64,000 bases of DNA. It comes from Paramecium pentaurelia. Its lineage: Eukaryota; Ciliophora; Oligohymenophorea; Peniculida; Parameciidae. The notes under the pieces are model-generated. The model was given only the letters and a program-made list of their open reading frames with translations. It had not been told where the DNA came from and searched no databases. The DNA lies in the NCBI GenBank assembly GCA_905183005.1, contig CAJJDO010000158.1, positions 62,001-126,000 on the forward strand. The letters run 5' to 3'. Both the position numbers and the translations under genes were made by a program. Below are positions 26,649 to 39,792 of this stretch, in pieces. Every line of letters starts with the position of its first letter. The first letter of the stretch is position 1.

Positions 26649-29244
26649 ATGAGAACTAAAAGTCATAATAAGGCCAAGTCCTTACATACAGTTCAAGAAG
26701 TTTCAAATACTAAGACATTCTTTATCAGTCGAATCACCTAAAGATCTTTTATTAAGAGTATCGTTCCTCCTTTGTCTCTTCCTTCAGTTCCTTAGATTTA
26801 AGTCCCAGCTCCTCTTACTGGAAGAGTTGTAGCAAGAAAAGTGATTAAGGCAACTTAATTAAAAACTTAAGAGAGTGTTCCTGATAGTGAGATTAAACAA
26901 TAGCAATCAATTTTCAAATTAGTTGCATCTGCTGAATTTAAAAATATCATTACAGAAGAGAAGTCTAAGAAAGAGGATGATAAAAATTTTACTTTGGATG
27001 GTCCATTAGAGTTCAAAAAAGATTGGAGAAGTAAAATCTTTACAAAGAATCCTAATTTGGAAAACTCTTATAGTTAAATTGATGATAATATGAACATCTA
27101 AATGTTTATGAAAAAGATTAGATAAATTATTACTACTAGTCATATACAACATAATGACTTCCATACAAATGAAAATAGTTTTTTGTCAGATAAGTTCAAG
27201 ACTTAGATGACAAGTCCTAGATTTACATTTACTAATCATTTATCAACAATCTAATTTTAGAATTAACCAACCTAATTGTAAAAGGCAGGAACAATTGTAT
27301 CTCAAGTATTAGAAGCTATTGAAGAGAAAAAAGCAGAAATTCAACCAATACCATAGAATAATCGTAGAAAATTAACTATTTCTGTATTTAATCCAGAAAA
27401 TTAAGTTGGAGTATTCTCTTTCAGTATACCAGATTATGGATAACGATTATAAGAATAAGATGAAATTTAAGAATATACTGATAAACCTAAACATGTATTG
27501 AAGTAAGCATTACAATTTGTAAGTAAATACAAATTTATTGTAGATCTCTTCATAACCTAAGAAAATGACAACAAAATTTTCAAAATCTATACTTAAGATT
27601 GTTGGAATAACTGAAGAAGAAAATTAACAAGAAGATGTTCATTAATATTACAATATATAAAAAGTAATTATTTTATGAAGTAAGACTAGAAGGTTCATGA
27701 AGATGTACTTGCAAAATAAGATGTCTCGCACATTCACTAAATTGGAGGAGAATATCCTATTGCATTTATAATTAATATAAGAGAAAAGAGGTTCTATCTC
27801 TTTTTCAAAACCATATGAAAGTTAATAATCTAGTAGAGTTTATTCCTGGTGTACAAATCCTGCTAATAGTAATCATGAATCTTTATCAAATCCAACATTC
27901 TAAATTGAAATAGAATCTAATCGTTTTCTATTAACTTAAATTTATTAATGTGATTATTCATTTGATAATTCTGAATAAGATTGTCAAAGTTTTAGTAGTG
28001 AGAATTAATTTTCAGATATGTTGGAATGCTCATCTTAAATTAAAATTACTAATTTAATTAATCATATATAGTTTATAATAAATAGTTTAGATTGTGTAGA
28101 TAGAAATATGATGTTACATGATCCTGATTTTCTTAATGATAATAAAATTGGTCATGATTAAATTAATCCTGCTCTTGATGGACAAATAATTAGAAATATT
28201 AATTCTTTAGTAAGATTTCTTAAAAAAAAAGATTAAAGTAGAGTTTCAAAATTTATGTTTCTTTAATTTAATGATATTTTAACTGGAGAATTTGAAGATC
28301 TCCATGAAATCAATAATTTAACTACTGATTATGGTTTAATTGAAGTAGAATCTGAAGATTAACATTAACCAAGATAATCTACTATTAAAATTGATATTGC
28401 TAAAATGTTTATTAAAGCTGCTAAACCAATTTAAAAGAAGAAATCTAATCAAGATTAATCTCCATCTAGTGAAAGATCAAATAAAAAGAATAATTCTAAA
28501 ATTATATCATCTCCTAGACATCAAACTGTAATACAACCTAATAAACCTGTTAAATAATTATTAGAAGCTACTTCCAGTTAAACAAGTGTTTTAAGAAGAA
28601 GAAGTGATTCTCCTCAAGAAGAAAATAGTATCAAAGAAAATAGTAATACTAATACTACTTAATCTAATAAAATGAAAGCTACTACTTAAACAATTTAAAA
28701 TACTACAGCTCCAATTTCATAAAAAGAAGATCTAATTAAACCTAATGCTACTAAAAGTTAAGAAAGAAGAAATGCTGTTATGATATCTTCAATGAGTAAA
28801 CACTCCTTACAAATGAGAACTCAAATTACTGAAGCTCGTAGAAGATAATCTATTCCTGTTATGGAAATGGTTAAATTATTGATAGAGGAACAAAAGTTAT
28901 CTGAAGTATAATATATTATATAATTAAATTAATAGTTAGAAGAAGTTTTTGCCAACAATCCAAATTTGCCAATTAATGAAAAATTAAAAGATGGAAATAC
29001 ATTTTTAATAGTTGCTGCCCAAACTGGCAATGTAGAAATAGTTGAATTACTTTTACACAAAGGAGCCTTTGTAAATGTATAAAATGTAATTATAATCTAT
29101 TTATATCTTAAGAATTATGGTGATACAGCTTTACATAAAGCTATCGCATACAATTATTTCAATATTGCTGACATCTTGATTTCTTAGGGAGCTTAAAACT
29201 TGAGAAATGATGATGGTTTGACTCCTTGGCAATTTGTGTAATGA
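26649..29244 (+). CDS. Ankyrin-repeat protein with long low-complexity N-terminus
   Basis: 840 residues with introns 27519-27543 (25 nt), 27664-27684 (21 nt, ending AAG) and 29086-29112 (27 nt). The first 700 residues are Ser/Lys/Asn-rich with no domain I can name. The C-terminal 110 residues contain two or three ankyrin repeats (GNTFLIVAAQTGNVEIVELLLHKGA; GDTALHKAIAYNYFNIADILI), a protein-protein interaction fold. The second intron was chosen because the 26-nt alternative runs into a TGA, while the 21-nt one keeps a long open frame. Function unknown. It starts 72 bp after the TPR gene and ends about 40 bp before UTP14. Confidence 0.8.
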
Positions 29245-29284
29245 TTAATATTTTCTATATATTTATTTTATTACTAATTTAAAT

Positions 29285-31278
29285 ATGGGTAAATTGAATA
29301 AAGAATAAAGACTTGAAAAATAATTGGCTAAAAAAATAGAGAAATAAGATGTTTATTAATAAGTTAAATTGTAAGAGAATCAAGAAGATGATTTTAATGT
29401 TGCTAATCTGATTTAAACACTTGAAGACTAAGGATAATAAATAGATAGTGTTAAAACTCAATACTTAAGAGTACAAGAAAAAGCAGTAAATCTTATCAAT
29501 TAAATTTAGAGGATTGTTTAAGAACCAGAAACATAAGCTGAAAGAGACTAATAAGAACGTAAAGTAGCAGCAACTGTAATGAAATAAGATATAAAAAAAT
29601 GGTTACCTATTGTTAAGAAAAATAGAGAATCTGAGAGGATTGATTTTACTAAATAAAGGAATGTTTAGATATCTAAGATGTAAAATATAAAAATATAAAT
29701 TAGTTCTGATACATCAAATGCTTTATTAAATAATCATTTAGGTGTTAAATTATAGAATGCTATGGAAGAAGTTGAGAAAGTTGAATAAAAACAAGAATTA
29801 AATGGATAATCAAATCAATAAAAGAGTAATCTTTAATTCTATAATGATCTTAAAATGAAGAAAATTTCATCAATTAAATCTAAAATATATAAATAAATAA
29901 AGAAAAAGAAAGGTAATAAAGAGAAATTGAAATTAATGGCTTAATTAACACCTGCTGAAAGAAGATAAGAAATTGAAAAATTAAGATTATCAAGAGCAAA
30001 AGAAAGAATAACACTTAGACATTCAACTAAAAATAAATTTGTTTCTTAACTTCTAAGATTTGGAGGAGATAAGAAATCTCTAAAATAACAATAGTCATTT
30101 CTTAATAATATTAAACATTAATTATTAGCTAAAGCATAACTTAATGAATTAGAAGATGGTGAATTTGATGAAGAAAACTTTAGAGAATAAGCAATATCAT
30201 AATTGGAATAAGAATTATAAGATATTGAAAGAAGAGAGAAAGAGAAATAAAATAATTTTGGATTCTTAGATAAATAAAAGAAATAAGATTTATCATAATC
30301 TAAATCAATAGCATAGAAATTATTAACAATGCTTAAATCAGGAAATGATGATGCTATATAATTAGATGAATCAGATAATCAAGAATAGAATAGTGATGAT
30401 AATTATGAACCAAATGTAAATGGTGATAAAGATAAATCAAATATAAATATTGAAAATAATGAGTTTAATGGAAGAGCTAATTTTGTTAATGAAACTAAAT
30501 AATTAACTGAAACTTAGAAAAAGAGAATTGATGCTAAGACTTCTTTATCTAATTATTTAAATTAAGAACCTGAAAAACTCTAATAATAGAATAAATAAGA
30601 AAAATAATTAACTATTTAAGATGAAAAGAAATAATTGATTGAAGGATTAAATATTAAAAATATTAAATAAAAGTATGAAAAATAAGTGAATTCAAAATTG
30701 ACTAATTAAGACTTAAAGAAATTATAATCAGATCCAGATGAATTATTATAATAGAATTTAGCTAATTTTAATTTAGTTTTGGATGAAGATGAAGTATAAA
30801 TAAATATATAATTAGAATGAAAATGCATTTATAGATGAGAAAATAAAAGACATGGAAGAAGAATTACCTCCTGAACCAGCAAATACAAAAGGATGGGGAT
30901 CTTGGGCTGGATTTGGTATCAAAGAGAAAAAACCTTTAACTTAAGAATAGATTTTATAGAATAAAATAAAGAAAATTAGAGAAATCTAGAAGAAGAGATA
31001 AGATGCAAAATTAGATAATGTGATTATTAGTGAGAAAAGAGATGTGAAGGTATATATCATTATAAGATATATTTTAGTTTGCTAAATATTTAGTTCCAAA
31101 ATTACCTAGTGAGTTTGCAAATTCAGAATAATTTGATTAACTACACACTCTACCTCTTGGTCCAGAATGGAATAGTTTAACAAGTCATTCAGCATTAACC
31201 TAGCCATAAATTATTACTAAGGCAGGTGTCCTAATCAATCCTGTCAAGATTCCTTAACAAGTAAACAAACTTATTTGA
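29285..31278 (+). CDS. UTP14: UTP14, small-subunit processome component
   Basis: 647 residues with introns 30794-30815 (22 nt) and 31050-31077 (28 nt). The conserved middle block SKIYKQIKKKKG...AERRQEIEKLRLSRAKERITLRH is the family signature. So are the KGWGSWAGFGI motif and a C-terminal block ending in a leucine-proline-gly-pro-glu-trp segment. UTP14 is a nucleolar protein that activates the DEAH helicase Dhr1 during release of U3 snoRNA from pre-40S particles. The protein is shorter than the yeast one (899), with a short acidic, Gln-rich centre. Gln codons here are mostly TAA/TAG, so a standard-code reading fragments it completely. Confidence 0.9.
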
Positions 31279-31605
31279 TGATGTTTGCTTGTGTATATTA
31301 ATTATTATTTAATAACCATTTTTATATAGATGTTTCTGAATAAACTCATTATTATTAGATTTAAAATACATTATAATATTAAATAGAATTTAGTTAGAAG
31401 CAACTGATGAATGATAAATTTAATTTTAATTAAATGATTTAATTAATATATATGGGATTAATCAATGTTAAATTCTTTTTCAGACCTTTCAAAATAATCA
31501 AATTTTAAACTAAGTGATCAAGGAAAGATTAAAAAAAATATTAATATTTCTAATTCAATCTAACAATCAGTTTTTCAAATTTTTAGGAATAATTAGATAG
31601 ATACA
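31279..31605. other. Intergenic, 327 bp, nothing recognised
   Basis: AT-rich spacer between UTP14 and the RING gene, both on the plus strand. A further 5' exon of the RING gene is possible but not supported. Confidence 0.35.
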
Positions 31606-32699
31606 ATGATCATACTAAAAATTATAGTAAAAGATAGGCAGAAATTCAAAATGAATTAATATTATTATTAAATGTTATTACCAAGAATAAGAATTTAATT
31701 TACACTATCAGAGAAAACAATTAAAATTTTAGATCTTTCTTTATTAGGGTTGGCCATCTTAACATGCTATAAATTATATAAATGTGATTCTAAAAGAAAT
31801 GAAGAAAAATAAAAGTTGAAACGATTTTAATACCTATATACAGCAGATGAATGTCATTTACTTAAAATTGATTCAAAATAAATTACAGTCCAAGGTTAGA
31901 TTAATAATGATAATTAATTCTTGCAACTAAAATCTTATCAGGAACAGAAAAAGGGTTAAAATATTTTAAGCAATATATATTCTAGTGAGTCCATTTAAAT
32001 TTTTGATGTAAATTTATATCAATTTTCTATTAGCCTTAAACTAAAACAGAAATAATTGGAAAAATAACCAAGGATTGCTAATTCGACTTAGATCTCTTCA
32101 ATTATCATAGGTAATGGAAATATTAAACCTTTGTCAATTCTGAGAGCAATTTTATTGTTAGATAATATAAGAAAATTATAAATTACTTTTTTGGAAAGAC
32201 ATTAGTAGAGAATATCAATGGAATTGATTTAAATTAATACTTTATATTTAAAGGGATATTAAAGTAATAAGAATCTGAACTTATGCTCGAGGTTGATCAT
32301 ATTGGTTTAACTCCAAACTTAATATACTAGCAAATAAAAAAGTAATTAATATATGTATGCTATTATAGAAATTTAGAAAAATACTAAATCTAAGAATTTA
32401 TTTTATGTATGATTTTAACATCACTTATGTATTATTTCTATTAAAAAATGAAAGAATTCATGTAAATTAAAGTACTAAAAAAAGAATTATTTTAAAACAA
32501 AATAGGTGAAATTGCTGAAGATTCTGATCTTTGTATAACATGCATGACAAATGTTAGGAATATTTTGATATTACCATGTTTTCATTTAATTTGTTGCAAA
32601 GAATGCTTAGATTAAATTGCAAAAACTCATTATCAATGTCCATTATGTAGAACATAAATTACTTAATTAAAATAAGTGTATATTGATAATATTTATTGA
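31606..32699 (+). CDS. Membrane-anchored RING E3 ligase, MUL1/MAPL-like layout
   Basis: About 346 residues with introns 32008-32033 (26 nt) and 32342-32368 (27 nt, in frame either way). The start is uncertain: ATG at 31606 or in-frame ATG at 31651. A hydrophobic helix lies near the N-terminus (LDLSLLGLAILTCYKLY), a mixed alpha/beta middle region follows, and a second helix (FILCMILTSLMYYFY) comes just before the RING. The C-terminal RING is C3HC4: CITC, CFHLICCKEC, CPLC. Two membrane helices around a central domain with a C-terminal RING is the MUL1/MAPL arrangement, a mitochondrial outer-membrane ubiquitin/SUMO ligase. The RING is certain; the MUL1 link and organelle are inferred. Confidence 0.8.
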
Positions 32700-32706
32700 A
32701 AAAATA

Positions 32707-33542
32707 ATGAATGATTAATTCACAATATGTAATAAATGCATGAAACAGATTTCTTAGGCAAATACAATGATGCATTAACTCTATTGCGAAAGAAATACTT
32801 AAACATGTGAAACGTGTGGATAGTAATTTGATATTACTTAGGAAGAGGAACATATTCAAAGTGTTCACTTACCTAATACATGCAAATATTGTTTTTAATA
32901 TATAAGTTATACATTTTATGTGATATATAGAGAATTTTAATATTCATACTTGTGCATAATAACCACATAATTGTGAATATTGTTAAAAACAATATTTGTT
33001 TAATTAGATTGAAGAACATAAAAAAAAGTGTGGTCAATTATAGTATAAATGTAAATACTGTGAGTAGATGATACTTAATAAAATGAAAGTTGAACATACA
33101 AAGAAATGTTAAATTGCCATATTAGGACATATTGAATTTATTTGTAAATATTGTGGAGAAAGTTTGATTTGTATAATTATAGATTATATAATTAGCTAAT
33201 CAATTATTGATAGAACATGAATCAATTTGTTAGTTTAAACCTTTTGAATGTCCTTATTGTTACTTTTATATTGAAGAAATAGATAAGGATGAACATTTGT
33301 ATTATTGTGGAAGTAGAACTGATTAATGTTCTTTTTGTAAAATGAAAGTGATTCTATCTTAAAAAGTAGAGCATCAATTAGATTGCATTAGAAAATGTCT
33401 TATGGCAAAGTGTAATATAAAGAAACAAGAGAATGTAGATAAAGTATAATTAAGTAAATAATGCGATGAATTTGAAGAGGATTATGAAGCTTATATGTAA
33501 TAAGTTGAAGATCAAGATAATGAAAACTATTAAGATTAATGA
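32707..33542 (+). CDS. TRAF-type zinc-finger protein
   Basis: 261 residues with introns 32906-32930 and 33171-33195 (25 nt each). The whole protein is a string of short zinc-finger modules with spacing C-x2-C ... H-x3-4-C/H: CNKC...H...C, CETC...H...H, CKYC...H...C, CEYC...H...C, CKYC...H...C, CPYC...H...C, CSFC...H...C. This matches TRAF-type/XIAP-associated-factor-like fingers, which bind protein partners in ubiquitin signalling. The C-terminus is acidic. It begins only eight bases after the stop of the RING gene on the same strand. Co-function with the RING protein is a guess from position. Confidence 0.8.
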
Positions 33543-33587
33543 TAATATATATAATTTGTTTCATAATTTAATTTTTATAATTAATAT

Positions 33588-34022
33588 ATGTTTCGAACAA
33601 GTCCATACTACACAAATGTTAGATAAGAGGTTTATGCTGAAATCAATTATTAATTATCTTAAGAATTAGATTAGATGTAATAATAAAAAGATCACATTGG
33701 TAGTAATAGTAAGAAGAGTGCATCAAAATAGAATTTCAATAGTATATGTATAAAATATTTATCTTATTTAAATATAGTTTACAAAAGAACAAATGATTAG
33801 GAATAAATCCTAGAAGATTAAATTATAAAGAAATGTTCGAATTGTGAAATCAAAATTGTATCTGATGATATATATTGTTCAGAGTGTACTAAATTGATGT
33901 GTTAGAAATGCATTAATGAATGTAGTGTTTGTTTAAATAATTGCTGTTTGATTTGTAGCAAATATGCATATTTATAAAATGGTGATTTTGTAGTATGTTT
34001 ATAATGTACTTAATAATAATGA
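33588..34022 (+). CDS. Small cysteine-rich protein
   Basis: 136 residues with one intron (33777-33800, 24 nt). The N-terminal half is polar and Tyr/Ser/Gln-rich. The C-terminal half has about a dozen cysteines, many as C-x2-C pairs (CSNC, CSEC, CQKC, CSVC, CLIC, CLQC), suggesting two or three zinc-ribbon-like knuckles. No family was recognised. It is the third zinc-binding gene in a row and ends about 17 bp before the NEK start. Confidence 0.65.
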
Positions 34023-34038
34023 TTATTATTTAAAATAT

Positions 34039-36127
34039 ATGGAATTTTATGAAATAGTTAAATCTATTGGTTCTGGTTCTTTTGGATAAGTATATTTGGC
34101 TAGAAACAAAAGAGAGGATCGTCTCTATGTGATTAAGAGAATTAAAATTAGAGATATGACTCAGAAAGATAGAGAAAATACAGAAAATGAAGTTAGACTA
34201 TTACAAAAATTGAGACATCCAAATATTGTAGCTTATAAGGACTCCTATTTAGATAGAGAATAGTATTTAAATATAGTTATGATACATTGTGAAGGTGGAG
34301 ATATATATTAAAAGATTAGAAATAAAAAGAGTTTTCCAGAATCATAAATTCTTGATTGGTTTGCTTAAATGACATTAGCATTATGTTACTTACATGATTA
34401 GAAAATCTTACATAGAGATCTTAAAACCTAGAATATATTCCTCAAAAATGGAAGAGTACGATTAGGAGATTTTGGAATAGCAAAAGTACTTGATTCAACA
34501 AGAGATTTAGCAAATACTTGTATAGGCACACCATATTATATGAGTCCAGAACTATTTAAATATAAGCCATATTCATATAAAAGTGATGTTTGGGCATTAG
34601 GTTGTTGTCTCTATGAAATGTGTAATCTAAGACATGCATTTGATGCTTAATCTATGAATGGATTAGCACTCAAAATTTTAAAAGGATCTTATCCATCAAT
34701 TAGTCAATCATATTCTAAAGGATTAAGAGATTTAATTAACAAAATGCTAAACATAAATCCTAAAGCCAGACCAACTATTTAAGAGATTATTCATAAACCT
34801 ATTATTAAATTGAGAATTATTTATTACATGTTGGAAGTATTTAGTGGTATTCATTATTATTATTCATTAAGAACCTTAATCTGATGATTTAGATGATATG
34901 TATGTAGATACTTTATATGAATAAGCATAATAAATTGGAGTACTACCACTCATTTAACATTATTAAAAGTAAATGTCATAAGGAGCTACTATTACAGATA
35001 TAAAAAATGAATTAGAAAAAGGTGGTAAGGCAGAATAAAGAATGTTAATCTAAATTCAAGAATAGGAAGCATTAAAATTAAAATAGTTAAGAAAAGAATA
35101 ATTTGAAAAAAAGAAATTAGAAGAAGAAATTAAAAGACTTGAATAAAAATAATAATAAAAGATTCTTACAAAAAATAATGATTCTCATCATAATTCAAAA
35201 GGAGCTACTCAAAATTTTCCTATTAAATCTGAATTAATTTAAAAAAATGAAATTTAAATTAAAACAGATTATTAAAGAATCCCTTAAAGAAAGGTTTCTT
35301 TGGAAAGAGATAGAAGACCCAATGATTTAAGGTAAAAATAAAAAGAAAGAAGTTTATCTTTTGAAAAAGATAAATTTAGAGATGATAGTACTTTAAGTGT
35401 TAAAGAAAAAATTTTATAAAAAAAAGAAAAATAATTAATCTAAAAAGAAAGTTTATAAAATAAAAAAATTATTTAATAAGATAAAAAATAAATTTAAAAT
35501 AGATAATCAAAAGAAAATTCATTAAAAGTTTAAGAAGAATATGATATATCAGATGATAGTGAAGGAGTCAATGCTATCTAAGAAATTGAGAATGAAGATG
35601 AATATGAAGAGGATGGGGATGTAGATTAAAAATTAGATTTAATGAAAACTAAACTTAAAGAAAAGACAATTAAAATTTCACAAATTAATTAATCTTTGCA
35701 TTAAAATAGATAAGTCTAGAATATGTAAATAAAAGCTCTAGAGAGTATTTTAATTTAAAATTATTTAGCTGGTTAAGCTATACCCTAAGTAGAGGAAGAA
35801 TTTGAGAATGAAGAAGTAGAAGATGAAGAACATGATGATGAATATGATTTATTGCAAGAAGATATCAAATCATCAAATTAAATAACTTCAAGAATTTAAG
35901 ATAGAATTAAATTATTGAAACATAGGTGCGAAGGAGGATTAGGCTCTAATCTAACAGATAAAGCTTTAGCATTCTTAAGAACTAAATGTATTTATATTAT
36001 ATATTAAGAATCTTCTAATTAAGAATTAAGGAAATAGTTAATAGTATTATTAGGAGAAGAGAATATAGGATATTGGTAACTATTTGATCAAATACTTTAT
36101 ATGGAAGATTTGATTGCAAAATATTGA
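34039..36127 (+). CDS. NEK-family serine/threonine protein kinase
   Basis: 687 residues with one intron (34847-34871, 25 nt); a second, in-frame 21-nt intron near 35980 is possible. The kinase domain occupies the first 260 residues: GSGSFGQV, catalytic HRDLKTQN (Asp about 127), DFGIAKV, and the activation loop CIGTPYYMSPE characteristic of NIMA-related kinases. The rest is coiled coil and low-complexity, Lys/Glu/Gln-rich, with acidic clusters. A conserved-looking C-terminal 100 residues (LLKHRCEGGLGSNLTDKAL) is followed by LRKQLIVLLGEEN, as in NEK1/NEK5-type tails. NEKs are greatly expanded in ciliates and act on cilium length and basal bodies. The kinase should be active. Confidence 0.92.
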
Positions 36128-36469
36128 TTTTTTTTTCTTTTTTTTTAAACTTATTTCTAGCTAAACTAATCTAAAATAATAATTAATAAATTCAAATAAT
36201 GATCCTATCTTTATCTAATTCCTTGATATAATCTAATATGTTACATTAATGATTTTTAATAAAGATGGTTAAATTAAATTAACTTAACTGAAAGAATATA
36301 AATGAATAACAATCAGAAAAATTACTTAATTAATCATTATAATTATTAAAAATAATAAATCATATTCAAATTATAAATTCAATCAGTCATTCTCTTTAAA
36401 TCATTAAAACCAATTGGGAGAACCAAAAAAAAATACATTATTATTTTCAAACAATATTTATAAAATTAA
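36128..36469. other. Intergenic, 342 bp, convergent gene ends
   Basis: Lies between the stop of the NEK gene (plus) and the stop of the coiled-coil gene (minus). AT-rich with poly-T stretches. Probably contains both polyadenylation regions; no gene seen. Confidence 0.45.
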
Positions 36470-38287
36470 TCATAAAGATTTAACATTACAAAAATAATCA
36501 AGCAATTCAGAGTAATGTAGTATTTCTATTTATTTACAGAAAGAAAAATTAATTAAATTTAAGTATTCCATCTGTCTTGGCAGTAAGGCTATTTCACAAG
36601 ATTTCAGAATGGCTTCAAAATCAGCTAAACTACATTCTTTTACTTTTTAATTGTTGTTTTTAACATTACACTGTTGCTAAAGAGAATCAAGAATTTTGTA
36701 TTAAAATCTTAAAAATATGTCCTTGAGTTATTACTCAATATTCTATTTTTCCTGTTTTGAAAATAATTGATATTTTCCCAATAGTTATTTAAATACACTC
36801 TTTATTATAGTTATTGAATTAGAATTCAAAAGATTATGTAAAACATAGTCTTATGTATTATCTTCAATTAGATATCTAGCCACAAGTAGTCTTTCTTTTT
36901 CATCAACCATCATAAAGGGTTCTGCACTAAGTATTAGGATTATTTCCTCGACAGTAATATCCTAGTATTCTTAGTCAGTACAATCAAATATTTAATCTAA
37001 ATAATTAAGAGGAATTAGTTTTGTTTATAATTCAAATTTAAGTTTTCTTCCAATTATTTAAACTTCATAAGTATTTATTTTTGGTAATTTCTTTGTTCGA
37101 TATTCATTTTCAACAATTGAATCATCTTAATCAAGATTTCTTGAATATGGTTCTTCATCAATTTAACTATTTAATTCTAAATATTAAGATTTTTGCAAAT
37201 CTGAGGCATTTTATTTTTTTCTCATACTAATTTATTTAATCAAACTAAGTTGAGGAGGTATATCTATTAAGATATCTTCATAAATTGAATATTCAGATTT
37301 AATATGCTATATACATTATTAATATTTTGAATCTAAGGTTTATTGATCAGGTTTGGATACTTCTTTGATAATAATTTTTTATTTTTCATATGCTTAAATT
37401 TAATCTTCTTTATCCATAATAATTGATAGTAAATTTTGTATATACTTTTCTTTTTAATTCTATTATTTAGTCATTTAATTTTATAGATATGTAATTTTAG
37501 CTTTTAATTAAGATATTTCTTAATCTTCAAGCAAAAATTAATTTCTATTAAGTAATTTAGTTTAGTTTGGTGTATTATTTTAATTTAAAATCTATAAAAC
37601 CTTCCTATTTTCCCTTTATAAATTTTTATTTTCTAATTCTAATTACTCAATTTGATTTTTATACTTTTATTATTCATCTTGCAATTGATGGATGACAGAA
37701 ACCTATGTTTTATTAACATTTTCTAAGTTTTTAATTTAGTTTTCTAAATTTTCATATAATTCAAATAGATCTATTCCATTATTCTTATAATTCAACAATT
37801 TATTTAATTTTGAAAATTGTTTCATCAATTTTTAACATTCCTATTAAAATGCAAGAGCTTCAATCTATAATAAAGACTTAAATTACTTAAAGTTCTTGAA
37901 ATTTGGTTAAACTCATTTATTTTTTTAAATCTTCAATAGTTTTACTTTTTTGCAATAAATCCAATTCTAATTATTTAATATAGATTTATAATTTTTTAAC
38001 ATTCTATTTTTATTAAGCATTATCAATATTCAAGCCTATTTTAGGCTATCAAATTAAAGAATTAAGTTTACTTAACATTAATTCAATTTAATTTTATACA
38101 TTTTTATTTCTTCTTCTTTTTGATGAATCTAAAACTGCAATTATGTATTCTCAAATAATAAACGTTCTTCTTCACTTATTTTTGAAGAAGAATAAATAGT
38201 ATTTGATAATTTAATAGAATGACTACGACATTTAGGAGTGTCAATACTTAAATTAAGTAACTTAAATGGACGACGAATATTGAACAT
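36470..38287 (-). CDS. Coiled-coil protein, unrecognised
   Basis: 589 residues with introns 38046-38071 (26 nt) and 37865-37886 (22 nt). Residues 60-330 are long heptad-rich helices with many Gln, Asn, Lys and Glu. The C-terminal 200 residues are more compact and mixed, with helix-loop-helix segments (TVEEIILILSAEPFMMVDEKERLLVARYL) that resemble but do not match EF-hands. No other domain is seen. Proteins of this kind in ciliates are often cytoskeletal or basal-body components, but nothing in the sequence proves that. Confidence 0.75.
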
Positions 38288-38327
38288 TATTTTAATATAC
38301 AAATTTAATTATTAATATATGCAATCA

Positions 38328-39706
38328 TCAATTTAATCTGATTTCATAATAACCACTCTTTGCAATATTCCTAGCTTTTTTAGTCAACACTTTAGCTCCA
38401 TTTCTAACTTCAACTTTATCAATTTTAGTTTATGATGGACTAAATGTATTGACAACAAATTTCAATTGAACCAAGAAGTTACCCTATTGTATAATATTAA
38501 ATTAATCTTCAGTTGATGTAAAGGTTACAGCCAATCTAATGGAAGAATCAATTTCTAATTTACCAATTCTCCAAAGAATTGCCTAAATTATATGATAGAA
38601 TATCTACATTTTCTAATTGTTGTAATGTTCCCTAAGCCATTTCTGTTTCTCCAAGAGTTAAACCAGTTGGTACTGTTAATTTAGTATGAAATTCATCTAC
38701 TACATATGATTAACCTCTAACTGGTCTATTTTTAAGTAGGAATTCAATTTTAACTTAATTATTTATGAATTAGAGTTTTGGAATGAATTCAAAAGGAGGT
38801 CTAATTGATATACCTTTAATGTTATAATAAAAAATGGTTGTAGTTCCAGATGGTGGAACAAATGCTAAGACTCTTTCTCTTTCATAAGTATCTATTTTTT
38901 AGAGTAAACATTCATGAACTGTATAATCATTAAATTGATTGGTTTAATTGAGGAATACAAATAATTCAGGAACTCCTGATAGGTTACAATCTACTTTGAT
39001 TTCTCCATTGATCTCTTCAATTAAAATTCTTCCATTCTTATCAAATACACAATCTAAGAATTCAATCACATCAAAGTAAACTTCTTCTTCTCCCTTAATC
39101 TCAGGAAGTCGATATTGACTATGTTCTCTTATATCAGCTTGACCATCTATGTATTTCTCCAATAAGGACACAGTTTCTTTTTATACATTTTATCTGCCTA
39201 TAATTTTTTCTTCTATTTTTTCAATAATTCCTCCTGGTTTTACAATACTTTCAAGCACGTGCTTTTATGTAATTTAGGGATAACCATAATCAAATACAGA
39301 ATCAAGCATGATGCCTATTGAATGCAAATTCTACTTGAGCTTCTCAGAGGATTCATTAGGAAAAGAAGCCTTAAGGACATCAAGAATGAGAAAGAGTGTT
39401 GCAAATAATTGTAATACAGGAATCTCTTCTGTTACTATTGCACCTATAATAATATCTGAGAAGGTAACAAATGGGTATAGGGCATCCTTAATTCTAATAA
39501 TTGGATATTCCTTATCCTAAACAATACTCAACATCACAAAATTACAGCATTGGTCCCTCTGAAGAATTACACAAATTAAGTGTAAAATTCAGGTAAGGTG
39601 TCTTTGCGCTTGAGACCCTTAAATATTCTATGAGCCAATATTTCACTAAGTATATCATAGATGTATACCCATTTTGAGAAAGTATAAAAATTGTATCAAT
39701 AGACAT
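38328..39706 (-). CDS. AP-complex medium (mu) subunit, AP-3-like
   Basis: 433 residues with introns 39646-39668 (23 nt), 39517-39545 (29 nt) and 38583-38607 (25 nt). The N-terminal longin-like domain (SIDTIFILSQNGE, then FATLFLILDVL and MLDSVFDYGYPQ) is followed by the mu-homology domain with EVYFDVIEFLDCVFDKNG, IKVDCNLSGVPEL and ERERVLAFVPPSGTTTIFYYNI. Mu subunits bind YxxPhi sorting signals in clathrin or AP-3 coats. The linker and the first strands of the homology domain look most like AP-3 mu, which serves lysosome-related organelles, but AP-4 cannot be excluded. Length fits the family (415-450). Confidence 0.88.
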
Positions 39707-39792
39707 TTGTAATATAAACTTATTTATTATTAATTATTAATATAGATGAAATTGAAATTATTTATATTAAAAATTTTATTTATTAAATTAAA

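Noticed and set aside
27664..27689. A 26-nt intron in the ankyrin gene
   Set aside because: It leads to a TGA after about 40 codons; the 21-nt alternative keeps the long frame.
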